Shown piece after piece: positions 35,603 through 49,009 of a DNA stretch of 64,000 nt. A model generated the notes under the pieces. That model searched no databases. It was not told where the DNA came from and saw nothing but the letters and a program-made list of their open reading frames with translations. Where the stretch lies: positions 14,646,322-14,710,321 of the forward strand of contig CM076651.1 of assembly GCA_038496675.1 (NCBI GenBank), in the 5' to 3' direction. Source of the DNA: Rachycentron canadum (Eukaryota; Chordata; Actinopteri; Carangiformes; Rachycentridae). A program made the translations under genes and the position numbers. Within the stretch, counting starts at the first letter, position 1, and every line of letters begins with the position of its first letter.

Positions 35603-38600
35603 ATGGCGGAGCCCAGCAAAAGACAGCGACTCAGTCAGATTAAAAGCGGCCCACAAACGTCTGTCGCCGCCACCAACACGTTCAAGGGCAGCCAGCGCGA
35701 TGGAAACGGAGGAGACGGTCGTTTTGTAGAGGGGTCCATACTTCGCATCACCATGAAAAACTTCCTGTAAGTTGCTGCTCCTCACCTGTCAGTCACAGCG
35801 ACAACAGAGTGGCGCATTTAAAACCAAACCTAATGTTTGGCTGCTCGACTGTAAGTAAACAGGAGAAACTGACGACAGCTGGACAGCTTGGTTTACATAT
35901 TAGCGCTACTGTATTTGGACGATTGGCCGCTTTATAAACACGAGAAAGCAGTTAACTCAGTGGCTCATGTGAACTGTGTTGTAACTGACAAAATCAACTC
36001 CAAATCTGACATTTTAAGTTGGGATCAAACCACAAGGCTGTGATAAACGAATTCAAGTTGAGTCTTTAGATTGTAAGAGAGCCCCAGTTCTTCATCATTT
36101 TTAGGCACTTGTGAAAATCAATATTTGGTGTGACTAGCCTTTAAAACAACCCTGTTTCTGCTGTTGTGCCCAGTTGTTCAAGGTACTCAGCAGTCAGCAG
36201 CTTCAGGGACAACTTGCCACAGTCCTTCAGTGGACTCAGGCTGTTTCATTGTCTTCAGTCTCTTCAGATGCTTCTTAATCACTGTTTTTGGTCATTGTCA
36301 TGCTGCAGACTACACGTGGGACCATTCATAAGCTTCCCTGATGGTTTTGAGTGATGGATATGAATCCAAACATCTTTAGTGCAAAAACCATTTGAACAGA
36401 GCAGTACATTAAGTTGCCCTCAACAGGTATATTTAGCAAAAAGATACTGCTGATACTTCTGACCCAATTCACCCTTCATGAATGTTACAATAGGCAGGTT
36501 CTGTTGAAAATGTTCAACTTCCAGGAGGCTGTTAAAGGATTGTTGTTACTTGATTTACACTGAGAGGCGTTTGTGATATTTTGTCCACCCCATTTACAGC
36601 AACAAATAATGAATAGATAGTCTATTAAATAGAGTAGTCTTACATACTAAATAGTTAGACTGTACTAAATGTAAATAGAAACACTGTAGCGTGTAGAGGA
36701 ATACAGTTCAACAGCACCATAGACTGAAGGATTATCTGTGCTGACAGTGTGTAGTCTCCTTGCCTTCCAGTTAACCTTGCAAACCTCAAACAGGACGTAA
36801 AAACATCCTTGTCTTTGTAACAGGAAAGTCTTTATCTCAGTGGCTTGGCCCTAAGAAGTTTTGTGCAATAACAACTGCTGCATCTGTTCTTTACACCTAG
36901 ACAGGTGATACACCTATATAACCAAATATGCAACAATTTCTGTGATCTTTAGAGCAAGTAATCAGAGCGTTTTCCGTACCAAATTTTTTAGTAAAGGTAG
37001 TGAGGACACCCATACCCTGAAGTGATGTCTCATGATCAGTTTGGTCAGTAGATGAGAGTGTAAAAAGATGCCACGCTATGTTTTATTAAATTGACACTGT
37101 GGTTCATATAAGATTTATGGTTTAAATCATAAAAGCTTATGTTTATTTTGATGATGTTAGTAAAGATGGTCTTTATTTCTGGAAATATGGACCACCTCTG
37201 CTGTGAAACACTGCAAAAGGATCTTCTTTGTATTTCGACAGGACCTATGACTACTCTGTGGTGTGTCCTGGACCAAATCTCAATATGATAGTTGGAGCCA
37301 ATGGAACTGGCAAGTCCAGCATTGTTTGTGCCATCTGTTTGGGTCTGGCTGGCAAGACTGCTATCCTGGGCAGAGGCGACAAGGTAAACAGCAGGGAAAC
37401 ACAGCCACTTGTGTCTTCACACTGAGCTGGCCTTGGTTTCTGTGCAGAGGGCCAGTGAATTAACTTGAATGCATGATGATTGCAAGGTTAATTCATAGGT
37501 TTTCAGCAGAGAGCAACAGTGCAACTGTTAATTGTTTACTTGTTATTATACGATTTACACCACCCAGTCTAATTATTATGCAGTCATTCTAGCAGACAAA
37601 TTATTTAATTACAGGTCTCATGATTGTTAACAGGATTTGTTTGTGTTTTGTGTTTCTTTAGGTGGGACTTTATGTCAAACGTGGGTGCTCTAAAGGATCT
37701 ATTGAGATTGAACTGTAAGTTATGGGAAATAGAATCTTTTTGTTCAGCAAGTCCTGATGAATCCATTTATAAATCATGAAATATTAATCTTGTTGATGAA
37801 ATTCAGTAATTTAAAAATACAAACAGTCCCACTTTAAATGACACAACTGTTCTGATACGACTGTATAATCGTTTTGTGAACAATTATGACATTCTGTCCA
37901 TTTTTTCCATTGTGAACAGTGTCAGATGTATCTGATTGTCAAATCACACTCCTTGTTATTCAAGGTGCAAGAATGGTGGTAATGTAGTGATTAATAGAGA
38001 GATCCATGTGGAGAACAATCAATCTCTGTGGATGCTGAATGGAAGACACTGTAACCAGAAAGCAGTGGAAGAAGAGGTCAAGGCTCTCCGCATCCAAGTC
38101 AGCAACCTCTGCCAATTTCTGCCTCAGGTATGTTTTTATCACTGGGCACATGGGCAGCTAATTAGAGAGATGGCTCCTAAATTTTTTTAATACAGTTTAT
38201 ACTGCTCGATTGATCCTGTGACATGGTAGGATAGTTGCACAGTACAAGAATTATTTAGGGAGTTATGCAAATAACCATACCAGTCCTTTTTAAAAACAAA
38301 GGCATCAGAAATCTAGTGCGTCTCAAATGGCATTTCTAACTGACGTTTGCCTAACTGTTTCCTCCTCCATTTTCCTGTTGGTTTGTTTTTCAGGAAAAGG
38401 TGGGGGAGTTTGCCAAGATGTCCAAAATTGAGTTGTTGGAGGCAACTGAGAAGTCAGTGGGACCTCCAGAGATGTACGAGTACCACTGTGAGCTAAAAAA
38501 CTTCCGCAACAAAGAACGAGAACTGGAGGTAAACACGAGAGCTTTTTACTGACATGTACAGCTATGTCCCATTCAGTCATATAACAGAGGCAGATTGAAA

Positions 38601-41600
38601 GGGGCAAAATGTTTTGAATACACATTTTTGTTGATAAATAAATGCCTTTTCAAAATCTTTATTAAGAAATATTAGAACATAATTGAACTGTTTTTGTATA
38701 TCTCTTATTATTAACATCTAGTTGGAATTCCGGTGGCTTCTGTCACCTCTCTACAGGTTATAACAAAACAAAATCATAGTTTTACACATTTAATTCACTT
38801 TTTCTTCCATATCAAAAAGATGTAAAGGCAGCTTTGCCTTAGGCTCAGGTTTTTCAGTGTTGTTGATGCTTTCCCTGTAGAATGTCGTGAAAGAGAGGGC
38901 TAGCTTCCTAGAGAAGGCCAAGCAGAGGAATGAGAGGAACAAACACGATGTGAACCGTTACTATGAAAAGAAGAGGCATCTGGATGTGATTGAATTGCTT
39001 GAGAAGAAGAAACCATGGGTGGTGAGTGGTTGAAATGAAATGGTGTACATGAGAAAGAGGCAAATAAACAGTGTGCAATCAGAGAAAAACTGGTCTGTTG
39101 ACAGTGTTGTCCATTGTTTTGTTGCATTAGGAGTATGAGACCACCCGTAAGGAGCTTGAGGGTGTCAAGAGGGAACGAGATGAGGCCAAAAGGCAGCTTG
39201 CTGCGCTGAAGCAGGCCCAGGCCCCCATGCTGAGGAAGATACAGCAGATTGACAATGAGTTGAAGCCAACCGAGGCACAGATAAAGGCAAAGGTGAAAAA
39301 GCAAGTATTGTTTTTACTCTGAGTGATGTGTCTGAAGTATGGAAGTCATGTCTCGAAGAAGAAATATGGGCAGTGATGTGAAATGTGTTAACAATCAGCC
39401 CATTTAGATGTAATTTTATAATCTGTTTGTATTTGTATGCTGCATTAACTTTCACTGATAGATCTGAATTTGATGCCTATGGTACAATAATGCACTTGAT
39501 GGGTTTTATGCCTTTCTGGGCATCCATTAGGATTTCACAGGAGTTGCAAATGCATTACAAGTTAATGAGAGCATTGTGCTGCCCACAAAAATGGATAATA
39601 AAAATGTCATATTGAGGGTCCTACTTTAGAATCTCGCCACCGTTATATTCTTGATCCTCTAAAGTAGGTTTAATATTGCCATTAAAAAATTAAGGGCTAT
39701 GGATTTTTTTGTGATAATAAAGATAAGCTTGATGTTTTTCAGACTGCTGCAATCAAAGAAGCCTCAAACAAGTGCAAACAGAAACAAGATCAGTTGGATC
39801 GAAAACACAAAGAGGTGAGACTCTGCACTCTGCATTATTATTATTTATTTATTAGTGTTGTTGTTGTTGTTAATATTACAGAGCAGTTCTATTCAGAACA
39901 GAACATTAAAACTCAAAATCTAATCATTTTGGTAATGATATGAAAATAAGGTACGCACTGTGCACTAAATCCAGTTTTATTTGTGGTTCAGCAGCCTATT
40001 GAGTGCTTTAATCAATGACAAAAGCAAAGTATCTCTACAAAATATACTCAACAATTTCATTTAATTTAACAATAAATAACTTTTTTACCTTTGTATCAAG
40101 TATAAAAGATATGATAAGAGAAATCGCAGTTTGAACCAGTTTGTATGGTGAAGTCCTACTTCATATAGTTTATATTTATTATTATGATTATTATTATATT
40201 ATTTATAAAGCACAGTGAACTCTTCTTTTCAGATTGACGATATTAAACAAACACTGAGGCTGAAGCAGATGGAGGAGGAAGACCACCAAAAGCGAATCAG
40301 CAACACTAGAAGGACCATTGAAGACTTGAAGGCAGAGCTTGCAAAAGTTGGTGATCAACCAGATGTGACACCGCAGATTAATGCCATCAATGTGGAGCTG
40401 AGACGAATCCAGGAGGAGAGAGCCAAGATTGAAGGAAAGAAGGCCGACCATTGCAGGGACAGGGACAACCTCTGTGCTGAGTTCAGGCGTGAGTGTTTCC
40501 CACTCTTGTCTTGTGTCCTCCGAACCACTTTACCTAGAAAAAGATCTAAATATGAAGCAATTGTGTTTCATGCAGATAATGTTTCTTAATTTCTATTGCC
40601 AGTGTTGGAGAGAAAACTCAATGACATGAACAATATGATGAATGCCAAAGAGGAGAAGCTGCGGGGACGCCACAAGGACACACATGCTGCTCTCCAGTGG
40701 CTCAGACAGAATAGACACCAGTTTGCTGGAAATGTACATGAGCCCATGATGCTGGTGGTGAGTCCCAGAGAACCATGTCGGTAATACCTCACTTACCATG
40801 TAGCAGGAAGTGTGTTGAATCCTAAGGTCTAGGAATGTATACAGTCTTATGATGGGTCTGTCTGTATTCCTCAGATTAATGTGAGAGATCATCGTTTTGC
40901 CAAGTATGTGGAAAATCATATCTCATTCCACGACCTGCGGGCATTTGTCTTCCAGAGGAAAGACGACATGGAGAAGTTCATGAGTGAGGTGAAATGAGAG
41001 CCGAGCTAAACATCAGAGAAATCCCAACTTTGTGTGAGAAATCCAGTTTTTACCTGAACAAAATCTCAAAAACTTTTTGTTTCATCTGTTCTGACTCTCA
41101 GGTCCGTGACAAGTTGAACCTGAAGGTGAACTCCATTTCTGCTCCAGAGGAATCGTGTTCAAGGCGGCCACCGTCCCGAAATATTGAGTCCCTTAGGTGA
41201 GAGAAAGTTAAGAAAAAATGTAATGAAAAAAAAAAATCAACATAAACTGGATGTATTATGTACATCGATTTATTTGTATTAGCTTTTTTTATATGCAGGC
41301 GTTTTGGGTTTTTCACCTACCTACGTGAGATGTTTGATGCACCTGATGAGGTAATGAGTTACCTCTGTCACCAGTACAAAGTACATGACGTTCCCGTGGG
41401 CAACAACCAAACCAAAGCCATGATTAAAACGGTACGTTCCCACATGATTCATGTTTTCAGTTCAGAGCAACAGATAAGTAGGAAAGTAAATTTGATTAAA
41501 ATTTAACAAATAGCTTAAAGAGAAATTGTCATGGTCGAGACAGGACATGTCGGTAAGGTCTTATTTAGATGTCGAAGAAATTAGTTGCTGATTTTTATTT

Positions 41601-44600
41601 TATTACTGTCTATTTTAAGATTAATAAGCAATAATGTATCTAAGTCTGGCCTTAATCTTTTTGTTCATTCTCTTTCTCACAGGTGATTGAAGAGCCCTAC
41701 ATCAAGGTGTTATACACAACAGAGGAGAGGTATACGGTGAAGAGATCCTTTTACTCCAACAAGATTAGCACTAGTAACTCTGCAGTCCTTCCTTCCTCAT
41801 ACCTCATTATTACTGTTGATGCTGAAGAGAAACAGCAGCTGGAGCAGCAGATGAAGGTGAGACACTGGAGCAATAGTGAATGCACCGACCAAACAGTATT
41901 TTAATATTTGGTATCTGTCTTTTCTATAAATCCACACTACCTTGAGAAATTACAATTCGTTTAATTGTTAATAAGTTCAACTAATGCGTGACCAGACATG
42001 TGAGCTGAAGTTACGAGACATTGATGAACGGATGAAGGCTCTACAGGAGGAAGCGGCCATCCTTGATCGCCGTGACAACGAATTGTTGGCAGAGAAGAAA
42101 CGTCTCTCTGAGGTAAAAGGCAAAAAGAGACAACTGGAGCAGAAAATCAGTACCAAACAGGACAGGTAAATCTGTCATTTTTAATACTCATAATTCATCT
42201 CTGTGAAAATGCATTAGTTTGGTTCATGCAGATTTTAAGAATGTGTGTACCTCCCATGTGTTCAGTCTCAGGCAGATGGAGCAGAGTGTTATTGACCTAA
42301 AGAAGATTGAGCAGGAGACAAAAGAGAAAATTGCATCTGTCAATTCCCAGAAGGTGTCCATAGTCTCAGCGTTCATGGTCCAAATGAAGGTGTGGATAAG
42401 TGAAGTTATATCAATGAATCCAGTATGTCACTGCATTGCCTTTTGTAGTAGCCTGTTTTTACTCATTACTATACTTCAACAATGAGAATTATGTGTCTGT
42501 GCCCACCTCCCTTTAGCGTTTTCATACTTTTAAATCTCTATTGGACCAGAACTCTACCTTCTAGCAGAAATTTTTATATCAGACTTACATTGTTAATGAA
42601 TTAAATGATGAGGCTATTTCTGATATTGTGATTTATTTATATGTTGTTAGAAAAATGCCAACCCCTCGGTCTTTGCAATTTGTGTCTGACTCTTATTGTG
42701 CCACCATTTTTCTGGTCTGTTCATCATGTGTAGCTAAGAGCCAAGCTGACTATGGAGAAGGTGTACTTGGCTCTGGAGACAGTGGGGCTGACAGCGGAGA
42801 AGACGAAGCTGGAGAATGACTGTCGAGAAGGAGCCTCTGAACTTAAGGCCACTGATGTGAGTATTGCACATTTATTTATATTCATAACACAGGCAGAAAA
42901 AGTTGACATGTTGCTTACTGAGAGGACCAGGAGTCCAAGTCCGCCCTGCTGGAGTGTCCATTATATTCCTTCATTCAATCCATGATTTAGTTCTTGCTAT
43001 CTCTCATTTGTTCACATCCATATGTTATTGCAGCAAAGATGCAACCATCTGGAGCAGAGGAAGCTCCAGCTGACAGAACAGTGCAAAGGCCTGCTGAAGA
43101 GGGCAAAGTCAATCTGCAGGATGCAGCTCGATGAGTCTTTACCTGAAGACCTGCGTAATGTAAGTGTTAATCACAGTCTTATCACTGAATTAGTGCAACA
43201 ACCCTCCCCTTCTATACAATGTTATCTTGTAACACAGGCTAATTACTGCTGTGAAGGCCTCTTAAGCATAACAATTTTATTAACAGTAGTCAATAAAATG
43301 TTAATAGTGCGTGCTTTTTTTTCTCAATGCAGGCTTTCAGCAAGTTACCAGACACACTGGACGAGATTGATGCCATGCTGAACGAGGAGCGGTCCAGAGC
43401 TGAGTGCTTCACTGGCCTCAGTGAAAGTGTAATTTGCGCAAGGAGGGCTTAATTTCTTTTAAGGCTTTATGGCTTAATTCTCAGAAGGTGTAGTAGAAAT
43501 GCTGAGCCTGCCTTCTTCAGCTCAGAATGATCTGTTCTGGCCTGGAAATCCATGAAGAAAATACTGATTTTCATTTTATTTTCTTCCACATCTGGGAGAA
43601 AAATTATTTGACTGATATTTCACTTGATTTATCATTTTAAAGTTGTAGTACCAATTAGGAAGAATGTACATAAATGATTACAATGCTCATGTTATAAAAG
43701 TGTGATTTGGAAACTTATTGTCTCATGGTTTCCAGAGTGTAAATGTTTGTCATATTTACTCTCTGTTGTGAAGGTTGTTGACGAGTACAACAGAAGAGAA
43801 CAGGAAATCAAACATCTAGAGAAAGAGCTGGAAGATAAGAGCAACGCTCTGAACGCCTACCGGCAGAACATATCAGAGGTGACAACTGTTACTGCTGTAG
43901 TTCCTCTGGGATCTTTTTCCCCCCAAAAAGTGGTTGATTCTATAATTCCTGGTACGACTGAATGGTCATCTGTGTTTAAGTTCATACACAGTGAGCTTTG
44001 TTTGTTTCACAGGCTAAAGAACGCTGGTTGAACCCTCTGAAGCAACTGGTTGAACAGATAAATGACAAATTCAGCGACTTCTTTTGCTCCATGCAGTGTG
44101 CCGGAGAGGTTGATCTGCATGCAGAGAATGAGGTAAACAGACGCACACGGGGTCAAAGGATGATTTCATTTTATTTTCTTATTCGATACTTGGATTTGTC
44201 TGTTGTAAAACCTGGATTTGTCTTTTGACTTCCACCATTATTCCGACAAATATTCAAATTCAAGATGACATTGTTATGGATGCAGATCCAGCGAAGAATA
44301 CACGCAACCATAGAAAATGCATTTGGAATAAATGTGTATGTTTTGAAAGTGACATTCTTGGCCATTAAATCACAACAATGGCTGTTGTTTGCCCATTGCA
44401 GGAGGAATATGACAAATATGGGATCCGTATTCGTGTCAAGTTTCACAGCAGCACTCAGCTCCACGAGCTTACAGCGTACCATCAGAGTGGAGGAGAGCGC
44501 AGCGTCTCCACAATGCTCTACCTCATGGCCCTGCAGGAGCTCAACCGCTGTCCCTTCAGAGTGGTGGATGAGATCAACCAGGTAACACTTACACACACTC

Positions 44601-45204
44601 ATACAAACACACATGGAGGCACACAAAATGACAACATGAACATGAAAACAGAGTTTCAGCTGAACGCTGCTGTTGATATTGCCACCAAAGCCAGGCACAG
44701 GGTTTTTTATAAATCCACAAGCAATACAAAATTGCTGTCTCTGTGGTCAAGGCAGTGCATGACCTTTGGTTTCAACAGAGTTCAACAACTATAACAGAAG
44801 ACAAGAGTTTGTTGATGTTTTCACAACAGTCTTTGAAATGGTAAATACTAGGCAATTAAATGAGTAATTATGTAAAAATAATCCAAGTGTATATAAAACA
44901 AAGTGGCAGTGGAATGAGCTCAGAGTTCTTAAAAAACCTTTGTGGTACTTTTTTGCTCAGAAACCCACTACATATAATTAGGGAAGGCACCAAAGCATGA
45001 AAATAGAGAGAGAGCAGAACAATTCAGAGAGGTGGAAAAAAGCATGATGTAAAAAAAAAAAAAAAAAAAAAAAGCCTTTTGCCTCTATGCTTCAAATTTC
45101 AGGAAGCATGAGTCATGAAGTGGCACTGTAGGTTATAACTTTCCACCAAATTTAGGTAGTAAATTGAGGTAATAATGCAGCATATCTATCTATCTATCTA
45201 TCTA

Positions 45205-45274
<70 letters not shown>

Positions 45275-45674
45275 NNNNNNNNNNNNNNNNNNNNNNNNNN
45301 NNNNNNNNNNNNNNNNNNNNNNNNNNNNNNNNNNNNNNNNNNNNNNNNNNNNNNNNNNNNNNNNNNNNNNNNNNNNNNNNNNNNNNNNNNNNNNNNNNNN
45401 NNNNNNNNNNNNNNNNNNNNNNNNNNNNNNNNNNNNNNNNNNNNNNNNNNNNNNNNNNNNNNNNNNNNNNNNNNNNNNNNNNNNNNNNNNNNNNNNNNNN
45501 NNNNNNNNNNNNNNNNNNNNNNNNNNNNNNNNNNNNNNNNNNNNNNNNNNNNNNNNNNNNNNNNNNNNNNNNNNNNNNNNNNNNNNNNNNNNNNNNNNNN
45601 NNNNNNNNNNNNNNNNNNNNNNNNNNNNNNNNNNNNNNNNNNNNNNNNNNNNNNNNNNNNNNNNNNNNNNNNNN

Positions 45675-45750
<76 letters not shown>

Positions 45751-46520
45751 TTTTTACTTCCACGTCAATTTAATGAGCATCTAGCAAACATTGATATATG
45801 GATGTAACTGAGACTGTTAATCTTGCACATGTAGGGAATGGATCCTGTAAATGAGAGAAGAGTCTTTGACATTGTTGTCCGTACAGCCTGCAAAGAGACA
45901 ACGTCCCAGTACTTCTTCATAACGCCCAAAGTGAGTGTTTCTTTTTATCTCCTAATGAGTGGAAGGTATTGAGAGTGTGTGTGTGTGTGTCTACATGTGT
46001 TTGTATATTTTATGCCGTGAAAGCAGCTGTAATCAATATTCTTTTGTTACCAATGATGACTTGTGGAAGACGTTTGCCCAACCACAACTTTATTGTTTTG
46101 GTTCACGCCGCATCATCACGCAGCAGTATTCACTAAAAAAAAGGCTAAAGCACCTCTATAAACTACCTGCTCAGCCCCAAACAGCAGGTAGACAAAGTGA
46201 CAAGAACATCTGGCAGCTGAAGCAGATGTTTCCTGGAGGTGGGAGAGACAAAAAACAAAATACTGAACACAACTCTAAATTAATATTAATCTGGATCTGT
46301 GAACAGGGGACTGTTTCCTTTATTAACTTAAAAGGTGATACTTCATTAATCCTGAACTTTATCTCCTGCTGTGTTTTATTTTCAGCTGCTGCAGAATCTT
46401 CAGTACGCAGAAGAGATGACCATCCTGTGTGTCCATAATGGTGCCCAGATGCTTCCCCCGAACCAATGGGATGAGAAGACTTTCATCAGACGGTGTCTCC
46501 AAAGAAAAGCCCAGGCATGA
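35603..46520 (+). CDS. smc5: Structural maintenance of chromosomes protein 5 (24 coding exons)
   Basis: ATPase core of the SMC5/6 complex, which acts in homologous-recombination repair, replication-fork stability and chromosome segregation. Coding exons: 35603-35766, 37242-37383, 37662-37714, 37965-38127, 38394-38528, 38881-39021, 39131-39292, 39743-39814, 40233-40488, 40603-40757, 40875-40988, 41102-41196, 41299-41431, 41683-41856, 41996-42165, 42266-42389, 42734-42856, 43034-43159, 43333-43428, 43774-43878, 44013-44132, 44402-44581, 45835-45930 and 46386-46520. They give 1077 residues (human 1101). Walker A GANGTGKS is at about residues 73-80. Long coiled coils flank a hinge beginning near NVRDHRFAKYVENH. 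The ABC signature SGGERS is at about 970-975 and Walker B CPFRVVDE at about 991-998, both intact. The start has a strong context (GCCATGG), although the frame stays open further upstream. The exon-15 acceptor is pyrimidine-poor, yet is the only site that keeps frame. Confidence 0.97.
36114..36360 (-). mobile_element. Second Tc1-like transposon relic, in smc5 intron 1
   Basis: Read on the minus strand, the segment carries LQHDND, the Tc1 transposase block around the second catalytic Asp, followed within a few codons by a stop. The flanking DNA matches a common fish Tc1 family whose reverse strand includes phrases like GTCATTGTCATGCTGCAG. It is a different family from the relic at 11908, is internally deleted and lacks both full ends. 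Confidence 0.75.
45050..45073 (+). repeat. Poly(A) tract in smc5 intron 22
   Basis: About two dozen consecutive A with no recognisable retroposon body attached. Confidence 0.8.
45184..45755 (+). repeat. Compound microsatellite (TATC)n-(TC)n-(TA)n spanning a 400-base assembly gap
   Basis: (TATC)n runs into (TC)n and (TA)n up to 45274. Exactly 400 unresolved bases follow (45275-45674). Sequence then resumes with (TC)n, (TA)n and poly(T). The two sides share the same TC-to-TA order, so the gap is an unresolved tandem repeat. It lies between smc5 coding exons 22 and 23, and no coding sequence is missing, because those exons join in phase. Confidence 0.95.
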
Positions 46521-46822
46521 ATCCACCACGCCAACCTGACTTCACTGACTTAACTTAGTTTCCAAACTGGAAGTTATGTTGAGCTGAGAATATTTTCTAT
46601 GTACCTTTACATGAAAACGTTACAATTTTGCACTGTGGAAGGGACGTAAACAGAACATCAGTTTATCAATTATGCATGTTTTCTTGATGTGTTTTTTTTT
46701 TTTTTTTCAAATGGGACGGGCTTTTATGAAAGGTTTATGGAAAATGAGTTTGAAGACAAAACATGTACAACAGTTTAATCTCTTCCGAAAAGAGTAAATA
46801 TGCACACATTAATGTATATTTG

Positions 46823-46828
46823 AATAAA
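46823..46828 (+). terminator. Poly(A) signal of smc5
   Basis: AATAAA about 300 bases after the smc5 stop codon. Confidence 0.7.
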
Positions 46829-46899
46829 ATATTGTTTCTGTTCTAAGTGGATATTCTAAATTTGTTTACAATAGTCACTAAATATGTGATGCCTCTGGT

Positions 46900-47220
46900 A
46901 TGCTCATCTTGAGTACGGCCTCAGTACGCAGTGGGACATTAAGTGGGTTAAGATACACCTTAATTTTGAGCTATCATTACATATCCACTTGGCCATTTAA
47001 ATATTCCAGTAATGTAACAGCTGAGCGAATTAAATTGTTTTTTTTTTCTCCACAGTTTTACTCAACTGTGCAGTTTTCTTCAGTGTTTATTGGATTCTGA
47101 AATCTGAGAGTAAAAGCATCCATTTTTCAGCATTTTTCTTCCATGAATCACCTTTCAGTATTCAGTATTATTTGGAAAAATGCAAGCAGTACAAAAATAT
47201 ACTGATACAACATCGTTCAC
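46900..47220. other. Gap between the convergent smc5 and cfap276 3' ends
   Basis: About 390 bases separate the two opposed poly(A) signals (46828 and 47221). Nothing recognisable lies between them. Confidence 0.5.
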
Positions 47221-47226
47221 TTTATT
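47221..47226 (-). terminator. Probable poly(A) signal of cfap276
   Basis: Minus-strand AATAAA about 280 bases beyond the cfap276 stop codon. Confidence 0.55.
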
Positions 47227-47502
47227 GGTTGATGTTGGCAGCAGTCAGAGGCAGTACAGGAGGCTTCATGTTGATAAGAAGCTGCCACTGTTTTCTGTGG
47301 TGTAGCCCCTGCACTCAAATACTGGGAGGAAAAATAGAAGATTCTATTGGTATTTGAGACAAACTTTGCTCTAGACAAAGCTCAAAGGTCTAAGATTTGA
47401 ATCAGAAGCATTAGGTTTGGTAATGGTAGTTTTGAGACACATACATAATCCGCTTTGATGATAAATTTGCTAATTATAATTTCACTGCACTTCACCTATG
47501 CT

Positions 47503-48813
47503 TCACTTAATGCTGTAAATGGAGCGCCTCTGAGGGTCGACCCAGACTCTAATGTCGTTTTCTTGTTCCTTTTTCAGTATCTCCTGATTAATTTTCTCCA
47601 GTTTCCTGCAAATTAACATGAAAAATGATAAATGAACGTAGTTCATTCGACTCCTGAAATGCCACTGCCAACACAGTGATGTGTACGTCACAAACACACC
47701 TGTGGTCCTCAGAGACCGTCTCTTTCTGGTATAAAATCTGGTTCTTATTCCTGAAGAAGTCCTTGCTCTGATCATGGACTGACTTAAGATGGAAGTCAAG
47801 GCTGTCATTTGGAGCCTGAGGTTAAGAAACAAGCTGTGTGTTCAGATCACGGAAGCAAATGTTTTTCTTGTTTCATAAGTGAAGGTCAAAATGATGCTCA
47901 CCTGATGCTCATGCATAACACTCCTGCGGGTGCTGGCCAAAGTGGCTGTATCGTGGAGGCGACTCCAGGGTTCCTCTGTTTGTGCGATGTGTGTTGGTTT
48001 ATTATATGTTTTTCTCTGCACAAAGGGAAGGGCAGGAATGAGTTTACAGTGGTTGATAATGATGGTCAACTCTAATGGCTAAGTTTAAGACGGACTGATA
48101 AATTTCAGGCGACAGTTTTCCCGAAAGCGAACATACTTTAGAATAAAATCCTGCAAATGTTCTTTGCTACATGTGGCTGAATTAATAATTGATTTGAATT
48201 ATTTGATTTTATTCCCCAAAACGTTAATTTTGTTAGACTTGATCTACATTCAGTAAAAAGCCAGCGATGACAGAGCTGAAGAAATGTCACACATACCTGT
48301 TGATACCTGTTAAGGTGACAATGAATGTTAATGTTAAATGTTTGGCAGTACAATTTGGTTAATGAACAAACTGAGAGAAATGAGGGTCAGATTTTGTGAC
48401 AGATATGATAAAAGCTTTGTTTTGTCAAAGAGTTTAAATGACACTGTTTATGCTGAGTTATTCAGTTGCTGCTGTGAAACACATTTGATTTCCTCAGGCT
48501 TCAAAGCCCCTGGTTCACTGCAGTAACCGGTTGTGATCAATGCGCATGTTAGACATCTGGACCACAGTAGTTTCTGTCTGTGGTCAGTAGGCGGTAAAAA
48601 AAAATAAAAATAAAAATAAAAAAAAACAGGCGCAAATGTGTATTTTGAAACTAAACTCTCTGTTTTTCTCTGATTCATTTAGCCTTCAGCTTGTGTTTCG
48701 TTTGGTAGCATTAAGTCACCGTCAGTGTAAAAACGCACCTGCTGCGGCCTGAAGCCACTGAGGGTGAAGCCGGTTTCCAGCTTCACGGGGGGGAAAGGAT
48801 CCCGGCCCGACAT
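47503..48813 (-). CDS. cfap276: Cilia- and flagella-associated protein 276 (C1orf194), 4 coding exons
   Basis: CFAP276 is a microtubule inner protein of motile-cilium doublets; human C1orf194 is linked to a Charcot-Marie-Tooth neuropathy. Minus-strand coding exons 48813-48739, 48015-47902, 47815-47700 and 47605-47503 give 135 residues (human 169). Diagnostic blocks are NKPTHIAQTEEPWSRLHDTA (human NPTHLAQQQEPWSRLNST), DSLDFHLKSVHDQSKDFFRN and the C-terminal VWVDPQRRSIYSIK (human HWINPKKESIHSIQ). The fish protein ends just after this motif, whereas the human one continues, so it lacks the human C-terminal extension. It is divergent from elapor1, as in human. An X-box-like site lies about 90 bases upstream of the ATG, fitting a ciliary gene. 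Confidence 0.9.
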
Positions 48814-48904
48814 CTTCAACAAACACAGCGATACAGATCCAGGGTTTTGTTATTGTTGTTGCTCCTGAACTATTGTAGCTAACTAACGGTGTGTTTACAA
48901 CTTT

Positions 48905-48917
48905 GTTTCTAAGCAAC
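48905..48917. promoter_or_regulatory. RFX X-box-like motif upstream of cfap276
   Basis: GTTTCTAAGCAAC forms two imperfect inverted half-sites (GTTTC / GCAAC), close to the RFX X-box consensus, 92 bases upstream of the cfap276 start. RFX2/3 commonly drive ciliary genes. It is a single motif match, so moderate confidence. Confidence 0.4.
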
Positions 48918-49009
48918 TGAAAACGTCCGGTTAAACCTTTCAAAATAAAACGTCTGTCGACGGAAGTTCGCTTAAGAAACCTTTATCATGGGTCTTTTGA
49001 TTTTATATG

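Noticed and set aside
45175..45807. 210-codon open frame across the assembly gap
   Set aside because: It consists of translated microsatellite and unresolved bases; not coding.
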